DNA from: Chara braunii
Lineage: Eukaryota; Streptophyta; Charophyceae; Charales; Characeae
Assembly (NCBI GenBank): GCA_003427395.1
Contig: BFEA01000340.1
Location: 476,882 to 499,621 of the forward strand
Direction: 5' to 3'
DNA length: 22,740 nt
In this document: in pieces, positions 7,050 through 17,183 of the stretch
How the letters are laid out: each line of letters begins with the position of its first letter
How positions within the stretch are numbered: the stretch's first letter is position 1
The notes under the pieces: model-generated
What the model was told of the DNA's origin: nothing
The model's input: only the letters and a program-made list of their open reading frames with translations
Database searches by the model: none
Position numbers and translations under genes: made by a program

Positions 7050-9190
7050 TTGAATCTTTTTCGAATTTTGTCGAGCCCCGATGGCTCTCGGAATTTCGGA
7101 CTTCCCTTCTAGAATTTGTGCTTTTTGCTAGGAATTTAGGAATTTCGTAATTAGGATTTTCTTGCCGCACAGTGCCTTTTCTACGTGCTTCTTCATGCGG
7201 CTGCAACGGAACTCTGATTAGTAGGCGCCCTTAATCGTGCGTAACTGTAATTTTGGGGGGCGCCATTGTAACTGTATCTTTCTTCTTGCACTTCGTCTTT
7301 CCCGCCCTTCTTCTCTTTCTTTTGCTGCGTTTTTGGTAGCCACGGTCTGGATGATCGGATCGATGCGTGGAGAGCGGCTACGTCCCCCACGCCGCGATCA
7401 GACCATGCAGATGTAGGCAATCCCTTCCCCTTCCCTTCTTCTAAGTCCTTGTAATTCCGTGTTCTTCGCGCATGCATGCACGCTATAAATCCCGGCTGCG
7501 CGATTAGTTAGCTCTCTTAACCAGCAATTGGAAGCTCGGGGTTGCGCGATCAGGAAGGGTTGGCACACGAGCGAAGTAAGAGGTGAGTAGAGCAGGAGTC
7601 GGGCGACCCGACGAGCTGGTGCCGAACGCGCGGGGTTGACGCGGGCCACGACGGACTGTGGGCGCGGGCGAACCTGACGGGTGCGGGAGGTCTAAGCGGG
7701 GTGACGGCTTCGTGGGTTGGTGCGCGACGACGGACTGTCTGCATCGGAGAAGAGAGAGAGAGGGAGAGAGAGTTGAGGTGGATGGACGCGGATTCGCTGA
7801 TTCTTTGTCTTTTCCCCCTCCCTGCCTGTGTACATAAATTTTGAATTCCGGCTCCGGGCAATTCGCCCGTTTTTGTTTTCCCTTCTTTTTTTCGGAACCC
7901 GGACTTGGATATTTGCTCACACTTGTCATTGCGATTCCCCTCTCCGATGCACTATGAATGTATGGATGCCATGTTTCAATCTTTTTTTTTATCTCTGTCC
8001 TTGCCTTTGGGGTATCGTGTGCATGATTATTGAGGATGCAGATGTATGGAGGCTATGCTTGCTTGTTTACATTTTGCGGGAAATCTTTTGTCTTTGCGTT
8101 GTTCGTCACATTCGATGCACACGTAGATAGAATAGGAATTTCGCGCAACTGATGATTTTGTTTGTGTGTTTGCTTGTCTTTGGATTGAGCTGTTTTGTGA
8201 TCATTGCATCTTGCATAACTCAGAAAATCACGAAGTGATTAGGCGGTTAGATGCCGGGCTCAGTGAACGCCACGCGAGGACACGTGTAAAACTCGATCTG
8301 AGTTGCACACTTACACGTATCCCCGGGCGTCGACTCGTCCGATTGGGAGTGGCCATCTCGAAATCCGCAACGACGCAATCGTCCCGCACGAGCACGAGTA
8401 AGTCCGACGCCAGTCGCGCGGCCTGCACGTGCTCGCACGAGGCGACCGCGATCGCCGAGGACTCGTCCTTAAGCAACTCATAGTACCACAATGACATGAT
8501 GACGCGATCCTGGAATTCCGACTCATCCTACGACCCGGATTATTTCACCCCTTGGATAAACGAAATCCTAAGGCAACGATATCCCTGCCACACTAAGAAT
8601 CGAATGTGTCCTCGGGAATTCCACTGCGCCACCTCTAGCGACCCCCGGTGCTCTAATTTCCCTTCTCCCGACCATACCTACTACTTCATCCACCCGGGAT
8701 TTGTCGTCATCACCACCAGTTTCCCTCCCTTTCGCCTTCTTCTTCTGTACCATCAACTCAGCGTCGTCTTGTGGCCGGCCATAGCCCCCTACTGGCCCAG
8801 CACACCCTGCGAAAACTGTCGGCGACGCGGCGATCAGAGAACCCCGGAGTTCCGAAGGCCTAACCCGCGCGCGCAACGATCAGCGCCACGTGGCGACTCC
8901 CGACAGACGGGCTCATCGGAACCCCACCTACCCCGAAGGGACCAANCCCCGAACCGCCGTTCCCGAAACCAATGGCTCGCTCGGTCTTGAGCGAACCACG
9001 CATGCCATTTGCCGTGTAACTCGAAGGCGCCCTCTCCGCCAAATTGCACTCGTGCCCCCGAAAGACCCACCCACAGGAGATCTCAGTTCTGACCTGGGAC
9101 TCCACTTTCCCAAAAATCCTTGGCACACCCCTTTCCGCACTTCCAGGCCCACATCCCACTCCGATCAGGAAGTAGCGCTGGGCGTGAGGT
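7050..9190 (+). mobile_element. Long LTR-like segment (copy 1) of a Ty3/gypsy-related element
   Basis: This segment resembles the 5' LTR of the right-hand element (about 12700-15110) in ordered blocks. These are CTCTCGGAATTT (near 7094, compare 12753), the TATA region (7484, compare 13341), the block CCACGA(C/A)GGACTGTGGG (near 7646, compare 13491) and the 3' end with TCCTTGGCACACCCC, TTTCCGCA, CACTCCGA and GGGCGTGAGGTTGG. Long low-similarity stretches lie between the blocks. The sequence is rich in T and CT tracts and I see no gene in it. The 5' boundary is uncertain and may lie before 7050. It could be the 5' LTR of a broken element or a solo LTR with some internal sequence. Confidence 0.55.
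7484..7490 (+). promoter_or_regulatory. TATA box, LTR copy 1
   Basis: TATAAAT is followed by CCCGGC, and downstream sequence matches the region after the TATA box in the other LTR. A start site about 30 nt downstream is expected. A consensus splice donor (AG/GTGAGT, 7583-7588) lies roughly 70 nt after that. Confidence 0.5.
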
Positions 9191-9203
9191 TGGGCATCAC
9201 AGC
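9191..9203 (+). other. Decayed primer-binding site, copy 1
   Basis: TGGGCATCACAGC follows GGGCGTGAGGT exactly where the other element has its tRNA-iMet site. It looks like that site with one inserted G and two substitutions. Confidence 0.4.
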
Positions 9204-9206
9204 GCT

Positions 9207-10326
9207 ATGGCATCGGGTGCAATCCCTCGGGCGACTCCGAGATGGTGGATGAGGAGAAGGACGGGCGGGACATGGGAGGATCTCCGGAAGATGGATGACG
9301 CGGCGGAGGGCTACTGTAAGGAGAAGCTGCGGATGTCCCGTAGAGTGTTCCTAGAGATCGTCGAGGCATTGTCCCCTCATCTGCAGCGCAGGGTGACATT
9401 CTACAGGGAGCCTTTGATGCCCGATCACATCGTCACATATGCGCTTTATTGTTGGGCAAGCGGGGAGACGTACGAGAGCAGCACGTCGTCATTCGGTATA
9501 GGTCGCGCGTCAGGATTGATTGTACTGGAGGATGTGACGAGGGTGCTTCTCAGTGTGTACCGAGAGAAGATTGTTTGGCCTTCTGGTGTGCGGCGGCGGG
9601 TCGTTCTGCGCGTTCCAGGCGAAGGGTTTCCCCAACTGCTATGGCTGCATAGACTGCACACACATCTACGTGGACAAACCAGCCAATGCGCCATCCGATA
9701 ACTATTTCGACCGAAAGCATCATTTTTCGGTGGTTGCGCAAGTGGTTGTGGACTTGGACTTGCGTGTGACAGACGTTTTCGTCGGCTATCTAGGGAGTTG
9801 TCACGACATCCGAGTGCTTCAATTGTCCAGTCTGTGGACGCGCGCCGAAGAGGGGGATCTTTTTTGTGGTCCTTTTGTGCTCCTTCCATTCGAGGTGCAA
9901 ACACACGGGTACATCCTTGGCGATAATGGCTATCCTCACATGGAGTGGATCGTGGTGCCTTTTGGAGGGACCGATCAAATCCCCGATGAGGAGAGGTTCG
10001 ACAACAAGCAGAAGGTCGCCAGAGGAGCGGTGGAGAGAGCTTTTGGTAGGTTGAAGGGGATGTGGAGGCTTTTCCTCCGCACACACAAAACGAATATGGA
10101 CACTTTATCGCAATAGTTCCAAGTCGTGTGCATTTTGCACAACATCCTCCTAGATGCTGGCATCGACTTCGACGATAACTTGTTGTGGGAGGTGGACGCG
10201 AATGGTGTGCACCGGCGAGTGGACTTGGGGATGAATCATCCACCCCACCCCATTGCGGAGAACTTCAATCGGCCCCGGGCGCTGGCCTTGCGCGAAGCAC
10301 TTGCCGAGCTCATGAAACACGAGTGA
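9207..10326 (+). pseudogene. PIF/Harbinger transposase (HARBI1-like, DDE_Tnp_4), broken
   Basis: This was a DNA transposase of the PIF/Harbinger superfamily, which cuts and pastes elements at 3-bp TWA-type targets. The frame starts at ATG 9207 and contains RWWMRRRTGGTWEDL, LRMSRRVFLEIVEAL and the helical CNFG-like SFGIGRASG region. It then has the DDE core: GCIDCTHIYV (first Asp), GSCHDIRVLQ (second Asp) and RGAVERAFGRLKGMWR (Glu), followed by VCILHNI, typical of the family. About 370 codons is close to the usual length. Two lesions are visible: a frameshift near 9609-9612, equivalent to two lost bases, and an in-frame TAG (10114-10116) probably replacing CAG. The catalytic residues themselves are intact. 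No terminal inverted repeats were found. It begins 16 nt after the primer-binding-site remnant of the upstream LTR-like segment. Confidence 0.9.
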
Positions 10327-10415
10327 ACGCACTCGTGCACTCTCCGAACACTACCTCAGTCGTTGCTCTGTTGCGGAGGACGACCGTCCTCATGTTCGGT
10401 GCTGGTCGCCACGGC

Positions 10416-10454
10416 GGGGGGGGGGGGGGGGGGGGGGGGAGGGGGGGGGGGGGG
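10416..10454 (+). repeat. Poly-G tract
   Basis: A run of 24 G, one A and 14 G lies 90 bp after the transposase stop. It has strong G-quadruplex potential and its true length is uncertain. Poly-Gly open frames across it are artefacts. Confidence 0.9.
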
Positions 10455-10775
10455 AACGTTCATAGCCGGGTCCATGCATTTCTGGTTTACTTTTAGTGTA
10501 GATTTATTTCACGTTTTCGTATTGTTAGTGTTCTTTTCTTGCTAAACATTTGTAGAGCGATGGACAGTGCTCCTTCAACGATTTTAATATGGTGGCGCTA
10601 TCGCCTTTACTATGTGTTTTGAGCTTCTCCAATACTTGTTTTTGTCGTCCTTCTATAGCTGTGTGGCCATGTTACGGTTCAAATTCCGATCCCACTTATT
10701 CTGTGCTTGGTTATGCGTTGCATGTCTTTGGTGATGATCCCATCGGAGTCACATCCACGTGTTCAATCACACTAA
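10455..10775. other. Non-coding stretch with a tRNA B-box-like motif
   Basis: No gene is supported. At 10676-10687 GGTTCAAATTCC resembles the internal B box of tRNA-derived promoters. A weak A-box-like string lies only about 20 bp upstream, which is too close for a normal tRNA. With the tetranucleotide tail that follows, this may be the remnant of a SINE. Confidence 0.3.
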
Positions 10776-10996
10776 AATCGATCAATCAATCATTCAATCA
10801 ATCGATCGATCAGCCGATCGTTCAATCGATAGATAAAGCAATCAATCAATCCATTGATTGATCGATCAATCAATCAATCAATCATTCGATCAATCAGACA
10901 ATCAATCAGACAATCAATCAAATAATCCATCAATCATTCAATCAATCAATCGGTCAATAGATACATCAGACAATCAATCAATCATTCATTCGGTGA
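10776..10996. repeat. (AATC)n-type tetranucleotide array
   Basis: Imperfect ATCA/ATCG tetramers with point variants and occasional indels run for about 220 bp. The frames read Ser/Ile/Asn/Gln repeats that are not genes. It may be an expanded 3' tail of a non-LTR element. Confidence 0.85.
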
Positions 10997-11476
10997 ATCA
11001 ATACGGAAATGACAATCACAAACTCAAACGACTGAAGTCGGCAGTATTCGTGTGCGAAAAAAATAAAATAAAATAAATGGTGTGGCAGAAAGGTTGAAAG
11101 TTGCACCAAATGTCACACACCATATTCACAAGTTGTCCATGACAGCATTAAAGATACATGCAATTACCGAACGATCCCTGCTCTCCGAGATCATACACAT
11201 ATCACAAGCATGAACATGGGCGAGAGGAGCACAAAGAAGACAACGCACGCGAGAAAGATGCATTCGCCCAAGTGGACGTGTTTTTTTTTTTTTTTTTTTA
11301 ACATAAAAAAGGTGTCATTCTCATAATGGCTTCCTTTCAAATGCACGCGGCACAAAAACAACTACATCGACTGACCATAGTGACAACCACCGACGCCAGC
11401 ACAACGCCCGTCCATTAAGAAAGCCTCGTCGGGCGGACGTGGCAACCCCTCCACCACCCCCTCCTCCAGTTCCCCC
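10997..11476. other. Stretch without a supported gene
   Basis: It contains an (AAAAT)n stretch near 11058-11078 and a T tract at 11280-11299. The right part (11430-11476) is CCT-rich and runs into the gap. No coding frame was recognised. Confidence 0.5.
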
Positions 11477-11674
11477 NNNNNNNNNNNNNNNNNNNNNNNN
11501 NNNNNNNNNNNNNNNNNNNNNNNNNNNNNNNNNNNNNNNNNNNNNNNNNNNNNNNNNNNNNNNNNNNNNNNNNNNNNNNNNNNNNNNNNNNNNNNNNNNN
11601 NNNNNNNNNNNNNNNNNNNNNNNNNNNNNNNNNNNNNNNNNNNNNNNNNNNNNNNNNNNNNNNNNNNNNNNNNN
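11477..11674. other. Assembly gap (198 N)
   Basis: The gap is bounded by a C-rich sequence on the left and a CT array on the right. The real sequence is probably more low-complexity DNA, of unknown true length. Confidence 0.99.

Positions 11675-11759
<85 letters not shown>
11675..11759. repeat. (CT)n microsatellite at gap edge
   Basis: More than 40 CT units directly abut the N gap. Glu-Arg and Leu-Ser frames here are artefacts. Confidence 0.95.
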
Positions 11760-11762
<3 letters not shown>

Positions 11763-11853
11763 GCGAACGAAGGACGAAGGACGTGGCGCCATCAACTGGG
11801 GGACATTCCACTCCGCACGCGGACAAGGCGAGGAGGTGGCACTATGACGATTC

Positions 11854-12345
11854 TCACGGCCCTCCATCACCATCGTCTCCATCGTCCTTCGTTTCGTCGG
11901 TGAGAGGTCCCGTCCCCAACCAATCCATCCTTGCCGCCACGTCAGGGTCCGCCAACCTGGCATTGTGGTTGAAGCTGATTCTGCAGGCCGCCCACTCGGG
12001 GATGTAGTTGGGAAATGTACCCAACATCACGGGCGGCTTCCCAAGGCGATACAATACAGCATTCGCGGAGTCAACAATATGCCTGCGCCAGTTGAATGCC
12101 TGCAACCTCGCCGCCAGTAGTGTCGACTTCACGACGAGTTGCGAATAGTACGACGCCTCGTAGTGAGAATGGGCATCGTAGCCACCCATGCGCATGATCC
12201 ACATGTTGGCGGCGAGAAGAAGGCGGAAGGCGTCCCCGATTCTATTCAGCCTGGACTGGGACATCTTCCCGTTCTTGGACCACTGACCGCGACTCAAGTC
12301 ATTGTTCCCTGTACTCCCTTCTGCTCTGTTGATACGTTTGGTTCC
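11854..12345 (-). CDS. Unrecognised protein, C-terminal part (possible transposon partner ORF)
   Basis: A minus-strand frame is open from 12345 (after TGA) to the stop at 11854, about 163 codons. The central part has the look of a conserved protein: RLLLAANMWIMRMGGYDAH, SHYEASYYSQLVV, FNWRRHIVDSANA, YRLGKPPVMLGT, PEWAACRISFNHNARL and PDVAARMDWLGTGPL, then an acidic Asp/Gly tail. The first ATG is well inside (12264), so this is probably a 3' exon or a 5'-truncated gene. I do not recognise a named domain. PIF/Harbinger elements encode a second, Myb-like protein. The convergent position relative to the transposase 1.5 kb away makes that an attractive idea, but no Myb/SANT motif is visible here. 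The balanced composition and lack of internal stops favour a real or recently active gene. Confidence 0.45.
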   Translation of the reverse strand, partial: GTKRINRAEGSTGNNDLSRGQWSKNGKMSQSRLNRIGDAFRLLLAANMWIMRMGGYDAHSHYEASYYSQLVVKSTLLAARLQAFNWRRHIVDSANAVLYRLGKPPVMLGTFPNYIPEWAACRISFNHNARLADPDVAARMDWLGTGPLTDETKDDGDDGDGGP

Positions 12346-12699
12346 TCATGCATCACTCTGTTCTCCCCTCTTCTTTTTCGCCGTGACATGCAATCAGAAG
12401 ATCGCATAATTTTGGAACCCCCTGCGCGTCACATATATGACGAACCACTTCACGAACCCGTGCTATCTTTCGTACCCTTCCTTTTGCTTGTATCCTACCA
12501 ACCCCAGGAAAAAACCCGTTTTGATTTCTTGCTTTCGGGTGCTGCATTTTCCTTTTTTTTTAGAGCTTTTTCGACTGTTGAGTTCTGTTTTTTCTTTTGC
12601 AAAGTCGGAAAATACATGGGAAATTGTGCGCGCCTTAGTAAGCGCGCTGGGAATTGGGCTCGGTAGTTGGAAACTCCGGGATAAGCGGAACTTCGACGT

Positions 12700-15110
12700 G
12701 TCCTTTTTGGGTGTGTAAATGTTCTTGGGCGCGTCGGGGAAAACTCTCGGAATTTTGCGTAAATACGAATAGGCGTAGGATTTTTTTTCCCGCATCGGTT
12801 TTTCGCGCGCGGATATGGTGATTTCAATTTTTGAATTGGAATAGAAGCAAGTTGTAACTGTTTCGGTGCCCTTTTTTTTTTTTGTTGACGGCGCCGTGCA
12901 TGCAAAAGCTTCTTCCTCTTTGTCCCCCGCATCGCTCCCTCCCGCNCCTCCCTTCCCTTCCCCCTCCTTTTTCTCTCTCCCCGTAACTGTTTTTCCTTCT
13001 CCCTCTCTCTCTCCCGCCTTGCTTTCGCGCGCCCATTTCCCTTTCTCGACCATTTGAATCTTGGACGCGTCTTGCGCCACCTCTCACGCCTTTTCTCTTC
13101 TCACCCTCTAAGTCTGGCGTACGACGCCCAATCGATCCCCCGATAACTCCCGCTCGCCAATCAGGTGCGTGGATCGATAGGACCTACCTACCGCGCGACG
13201 GATCTGATTGGTTGAACCTTGAGTTCCGAGGGATCAACATGGCGTTCTCGGAGCGCTCTTCTCAAAGTCTTCTCCTCCTTCTCCTCCTACACCCTCGCCT
13301 TCCCGTCGTTCTCTCCCCCTTCTATCTCCTTTCTCGCAACTATAAAACCCGCAAGCGCGCCCGCAAATCTCTCTTACGTTCTCAATTCCTAAGCCAGCTT
13401 CCGGGAAGCAGTGGCTAGGCACAGTGGATTGATGCGAGTCGGAAAGTCATGTCGGGCTGACGATAGGCTGGCCGGTTGCGCGCTTGATCGCCACGAAGGA
13501 CTGTGGGATCCGGGCGAATCGTGTCGAGTTTACGACAGCGGGGTGCCGATCGTAGTGGTGGGAGTTAGCATATGACGGTCGGGATCGTCGGTGCGGATAT
13601 GAGGGTTGATGATTGGAGTTGAGTGAGTAAATGGCCCGGGGCCATAGTGGAATTAACGGCGAATGCGCCTTAGTTGCGGATTGTTACGCTTGGCGTGAGT
13701 GTAAGGCGGCGACGCCGAACTTTTCTCTTTTCGGACATTGTCATCTTCTATTTGACTCTCTCTCTCTCCCGCTCTCTCTCTCCTCTTGAATGATGATGCG
13801 TCTGAATGATTGTCCCGCTCTTGAATGGAAATGAGTCGGCATTCTGTGTGAAGGAACTTCTTCCGGAACTCTTCCATTAGTTTCATGGGTAATCCTCCTA
13901 CGCAAGGACCCTGTTTTCTTGTCTTGTGAACGGTGGATGCATGTGTACTGAGTGATGCGATCCATCTTTTCCTGTGCACGTCTCATTTTTGCACCTTCCA
14001 CAGTGAATGCATGTAGGAAATGAGTGACTCTTTTGTTGATTAGACGATTGTCGTCGGAATTTTACTCGAGAATGCAAGAGTGTTTAAATCCGTAGCTCAG
14101 TTTACACCGCGCATGTCATCTGCCTTATGATGCACGACATCAGCAGCCGAGTCACGAGGCGGCCCTGAGAAACAAGGCGCCCAGGGACCAACGTTGTGTT
14201 GGGCTGATCGAACCCGTAGCCATATGCGTTATCAAGCTGATCTGTGTTTGCTCCCTCTCTCTCTCTCTCTCATGCCAAGAAGGATTGATTGAGGGTTGCG
14301 CAAATGATTTCTGTTTTTGATGACATCTCGGGATGTTTGTGATTGATGGATATGTGGACTGACAAGCATCCTTCGACTGGGCGCCAGCCTCCCGTATCTC
14401 CCATCCCAACGCGACCTTTTCCTTACAGTGAGAAAAGGACACGTGTATGCGAGTGAGACGTACGAGAAGCCGTTGCACGAATCGACGAACAGTATTACTT
14501 ACCTCCTGAAAATCGTTGTTCGGGATTCGTAGATGCGGGCTTCGTTATTATCGATACGCACTTCCCACCTTACTCGGTATTGTTGCCATTTAACGAGTTG
14601 ATCGNCATTCCGTGGACGGCAGTAGAAACCCACTGGCCGCGCACTCTGTGCATCGAATGTCATGGTTTTGAGCACTACGAGTCCAGGGGTTTCCACTACC
14701 GTGTGCGGAGTGAAGACGAGCATAAAGAAAGAGCCACGCGGCTGAGACCATCCACGTCGGACTCGGAACTAACCAGCGAGCGACGACGAGATTTGATACG
14801 GAAACGAGACACGCGAAGCGTGCCAAAACCTTTTTGCTCCAAATGACGGGCGGTCGCCCGGTGGGAAGCCCGACATTATTTTTTGGATTGAATTTGGGTC
14901 TTTCTGTTTTCGTGCCACGTCCGCGCGCACATTCAGCGACGCGCAAAACTAACCAACTTGCTCCATCGGACCAACACGGGGGATTTCAGTTCCGTCTGTG
15001 TCCCCACACTTAATTTCCAAAAGTCCTTGGCACACCCCATCTTGCTGTTTTTCTGGGCCTCTTTCCGCATGACTAACACTCCGAACGGAAGACAGCACAG
15101 GGCGTGAGGT
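12700..15110 (+). mobile_element. 5' LTR (and leader) of the plus-strand Ty3/gypsy element
   Basis: The region directly upstream of the primer-binding site contains a promoter (TATA 13341) and shows ordered similarity to the segment at 7050-9190, as expected for two LTRs of one superfamily. From TATA to primer-binding site is about 1.77 kb, so the R-U5 part is very long. It includes CT tracts (about 13755-13782 and 14255-14271) and single ambiguous bases (12946, 14605). No coding frame is supported. The 3' end probably lies at a CA near 15098, then an 11-nt spacer conserved in both copies. The 5' end cannot be fixed because the 3' LTR lies outside the window. Confidence 0.6.
13341..13347 (+). 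promoter_or_regulatory. TATA box, 5' LTR copy 2
   Basis: TATAAAA is followed by CCCGC after a pyrimidine-rich stretch. Downstream sequence (TCTCTTA, CAATT, AAGC) parallels that after the TATA box of copy 1. Confidence 0.55.
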
Positions 15111-15123
15111 TGGTATCGGAGCC
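15111..15123 (+). other. Primer-binding site, tRNA-iMet type
   Basis: TGGTATCGGAGCC matches the common plant retrotransposon site TGGTATCAGAGCC at 12 of 13 positions. It marks where reverse transcription starts and places the internal region to the right. Confidence 0.85.
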
Positions 15124-15140
15124 GACACGTGTCGGTTCTG

Positions 15141-16728
15141 ATGATAGCAAGTCGAGCTGGCAAGAGGTAGGAGAGACCCTCAACTAGCTCGTCAAGATCG
15201 CCCCGTAACCAGGTCTCAGTCTAGTGCGACTGTGCGAGCAATACCAATTGTGGACGGTACTAGGGTGATCGTTAGCATCCCTGCCCCCTTCCCCTTCTTC
15301 CCCAACCATACCCATCCCGAGGCTTGGTTGGAAGCTGTCGAAGCTCAAAACTACAGCGCAACCGATTTTCCCCGTGTTCTGACATTGCTACTCCGCAATA
15401 TCTCGCACGACTGGTTCAGAAAGCATACATGGGTAGATTGGGAGACTTTTAAGCGTGCATTCTTGGCTCGATTTGATACGGTTAGTGAAGATGCCGCCTG
15501 GTACGTGCTAAAAAATCGACCCCAAGGACCAGGGGAACTGTTACCCGATTTCGTTGATCGATTTCAAACCACATTGGATAAATCCGGGCGAGACGAGAAT
15601 TCCACTCGAGACTTGTTTATTGATCACCTTCGAGGTCCGACCTTGAAAGGGAAACTGTAGAAAAAGGTTCCACCAAAAACAACCCAGTTGTCGGCTATCA
15701 TCACTAAAGCGTTGGAGCTAGACTTGGCTGATACAAAAAAATATATCAGCCAGGGAGACGAGGATATTACAGATACCATACGGGATGTAACGGCCAAGAG
15801 GCGATCTTGGCTACAGGCGGTCGAACGGTTTTATCCCCGCCCTGATCATGACCTTCCCAGCGGAATCGTCTCTGATATCCCGACTGCTTCTTCCCCCTCT
15901 CCCCCGGTGAATCAACCAATCGCAGCCGTTAGAAGCGGAGCCCCATCCGAACCCCCCTCGCCAGCCATAACCAATTTGCATCTTGCCCAGATGATCCACA
16001 CGGCCACTACTAAGCAGTCCGAATGGATGAGTAACCTGATCCAAATGCAGGCGGCTCATATGGAACGGATGGAGCAGATAATGAGCCGGCTCATTAAGCC
16101 TAACTCGACTCCGGCCCGACCTACCCCTGCATCGTTTCCGCTCTTACCTGCTCCACCTGCTCCCGGATTCGGCCCTTAGTTTCCCCTTCTAGCTAATCCG
16201 GCAGGAAAGATCGAGTGTTTCAACTGCAAACAGCCCGGGCATTTCGCGCGAGACTGTCCGCAGCCAAAACGTAATCAGCCTCCCCCTGCTGCGGTCCCAG
16301 TCGCCCTTAATCAAGGACGAGTGGCCGCTCTGATGGACACGGACCAGGGAGGAGAGGCCGTAGCATATGCTCCAGAACAGCCTTCCCCTTCGACGACAAT
16401 GGCGTCAACATCAGGGACCTCTTCCTCTGACGCTGCTGACGTGGTCGATCCCCTCGAGTATCTCCATCTTGCCGGAATGATCGGAGCAATCCGATCGGCC
16501 CAAGATGATCTCGAATGGGTCGATCGTGAGTCCAATCCTGGACCACAGTTTCAGACAGGAGATATTGATGTACTGAAAACGCTCAAGCAACTAGACATTC
16601 ACGTGCCCATCCCAGTGGGACATCTACTCACCATATCTGAAACAACGAACGATAAACTGTTACAACATTGTCAGAAAAATCAAAAGCGCTTCACCTATCA
16701 GCGCGTACAACGGATGTTGAAGAAGTAG
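15141..16728 (+). pseudogene. Gag: capsid region and CCHC zinc knuckle, broken
   Basis: Gag packages the retrotransposon RNA. The main frame runs from about 15148. It contains a retrotransposon gag domain (HPEAWLEAVE, DWFRKHTW, WETFKRAFLARF, LPDFVDRFQTTL), a Pro-rich linker with a helical MQAAHMERMEQIMSRL stretch and one perfect zinc knuckle, CFNCKQPGHFARDC (16216-16257), of the form CX2CX4HX4C. A Ser/Thr-rich region then leads towards protease. The likely start ATG (15141, 30 nt after the primer-binding site) is in another frame and reads MIASRAGKR before a stop, so the N-terminus is frameshifted. In-frame stops lie at 15658 (TAG), 16177 (TAG) and 16726 (TAG). Gag and protease share one frame here, so no programmed frameshift is evident between them. 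Confidence 0.85.
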
Positions 16729-17183
16729 GAAGAAGGTGAGGAGGTTGCACCCCTCGAGCGAGACACAAAAGAACCTGAACCCGAAGCCGCACGTATAGCA
16801 GCGATCTCTTTAGCAGAAAAGGATCACTTCGTACGAGCTCGACCGGTACAATGAAAAAGCGCGGAATGTGATTGTGAAGTTTGGGGTAAGCCGTTTAATG
16901 CCCTAATCGACACAGGGTCTTCGGCAGTGGCCATATCATTGGAGAGTGTTAAAAAGACGGGACGACTTGGATCCATTCTTCCTCAATCAGGCAAAGAGAA
17001 CTATGTCTCTGCCGACGAGGAAGTAATGAACATCGTAGGCGTTATCGAGAACGTAGCTATAAAAGTGGGACGAGTACACGTCCTTGTTAACGCACTTGTA
17101 AAAGATGTACGTTCCTACTCTGTATTGTTGGGATTGCCTTGGGCAATGGCGGTGGGCGTACATCTACATTCGATTCAAAATAA
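16729..17183 (+). pseudogene. Retropepsin-like aspartic protease domain of pol
   Basis: The protease cuts the gag-pol polyprotein. The active-site motif LIDTGSSA is at 16903-16926, with the catalytic Asp at 16909, and the typical later block YSVLLGLPWAMAVG lies near 17116-17157. The domain is in the gag frame, separated from the knuckle by a stop at 16726 and a TGA near 16852 that probably replaces CGA. About 17170-17190 the frame changes to that of RT, which in most Ty3/gypsy elements is continuous with protease, so this is a lesion. Confidence 0.8.

Noticed and set aside
9446-10243. 265-codon minus-strand frame opposite the transposase
   Set aside because: It is a shadow of the transposase; the plus strand has all DDE motifs in order.
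10653-10690. tRNA gene
   Set aside because: The B-box-like string is present but the A-box spacing is wrong and no cloverleaf can be drawn.
10589-11076. Plus-strand frames rich in Ser/Ile/Asn/Gln
   Set aside because: They are translations of the AATC tetranucleotide array.
11362-11963. Frames spanning the N gap on both strands
   Set aside because: They are joined through 198 unknown bases and a CT array, so their continuity is meaningless.
12463-13080. Lys/Glu/Arg-rich minus-strand frame of 205 codons
   Set aside because: It lies in the pyrimidine-rich LTR; the composition comes from T and CT tracts and one N is read through.
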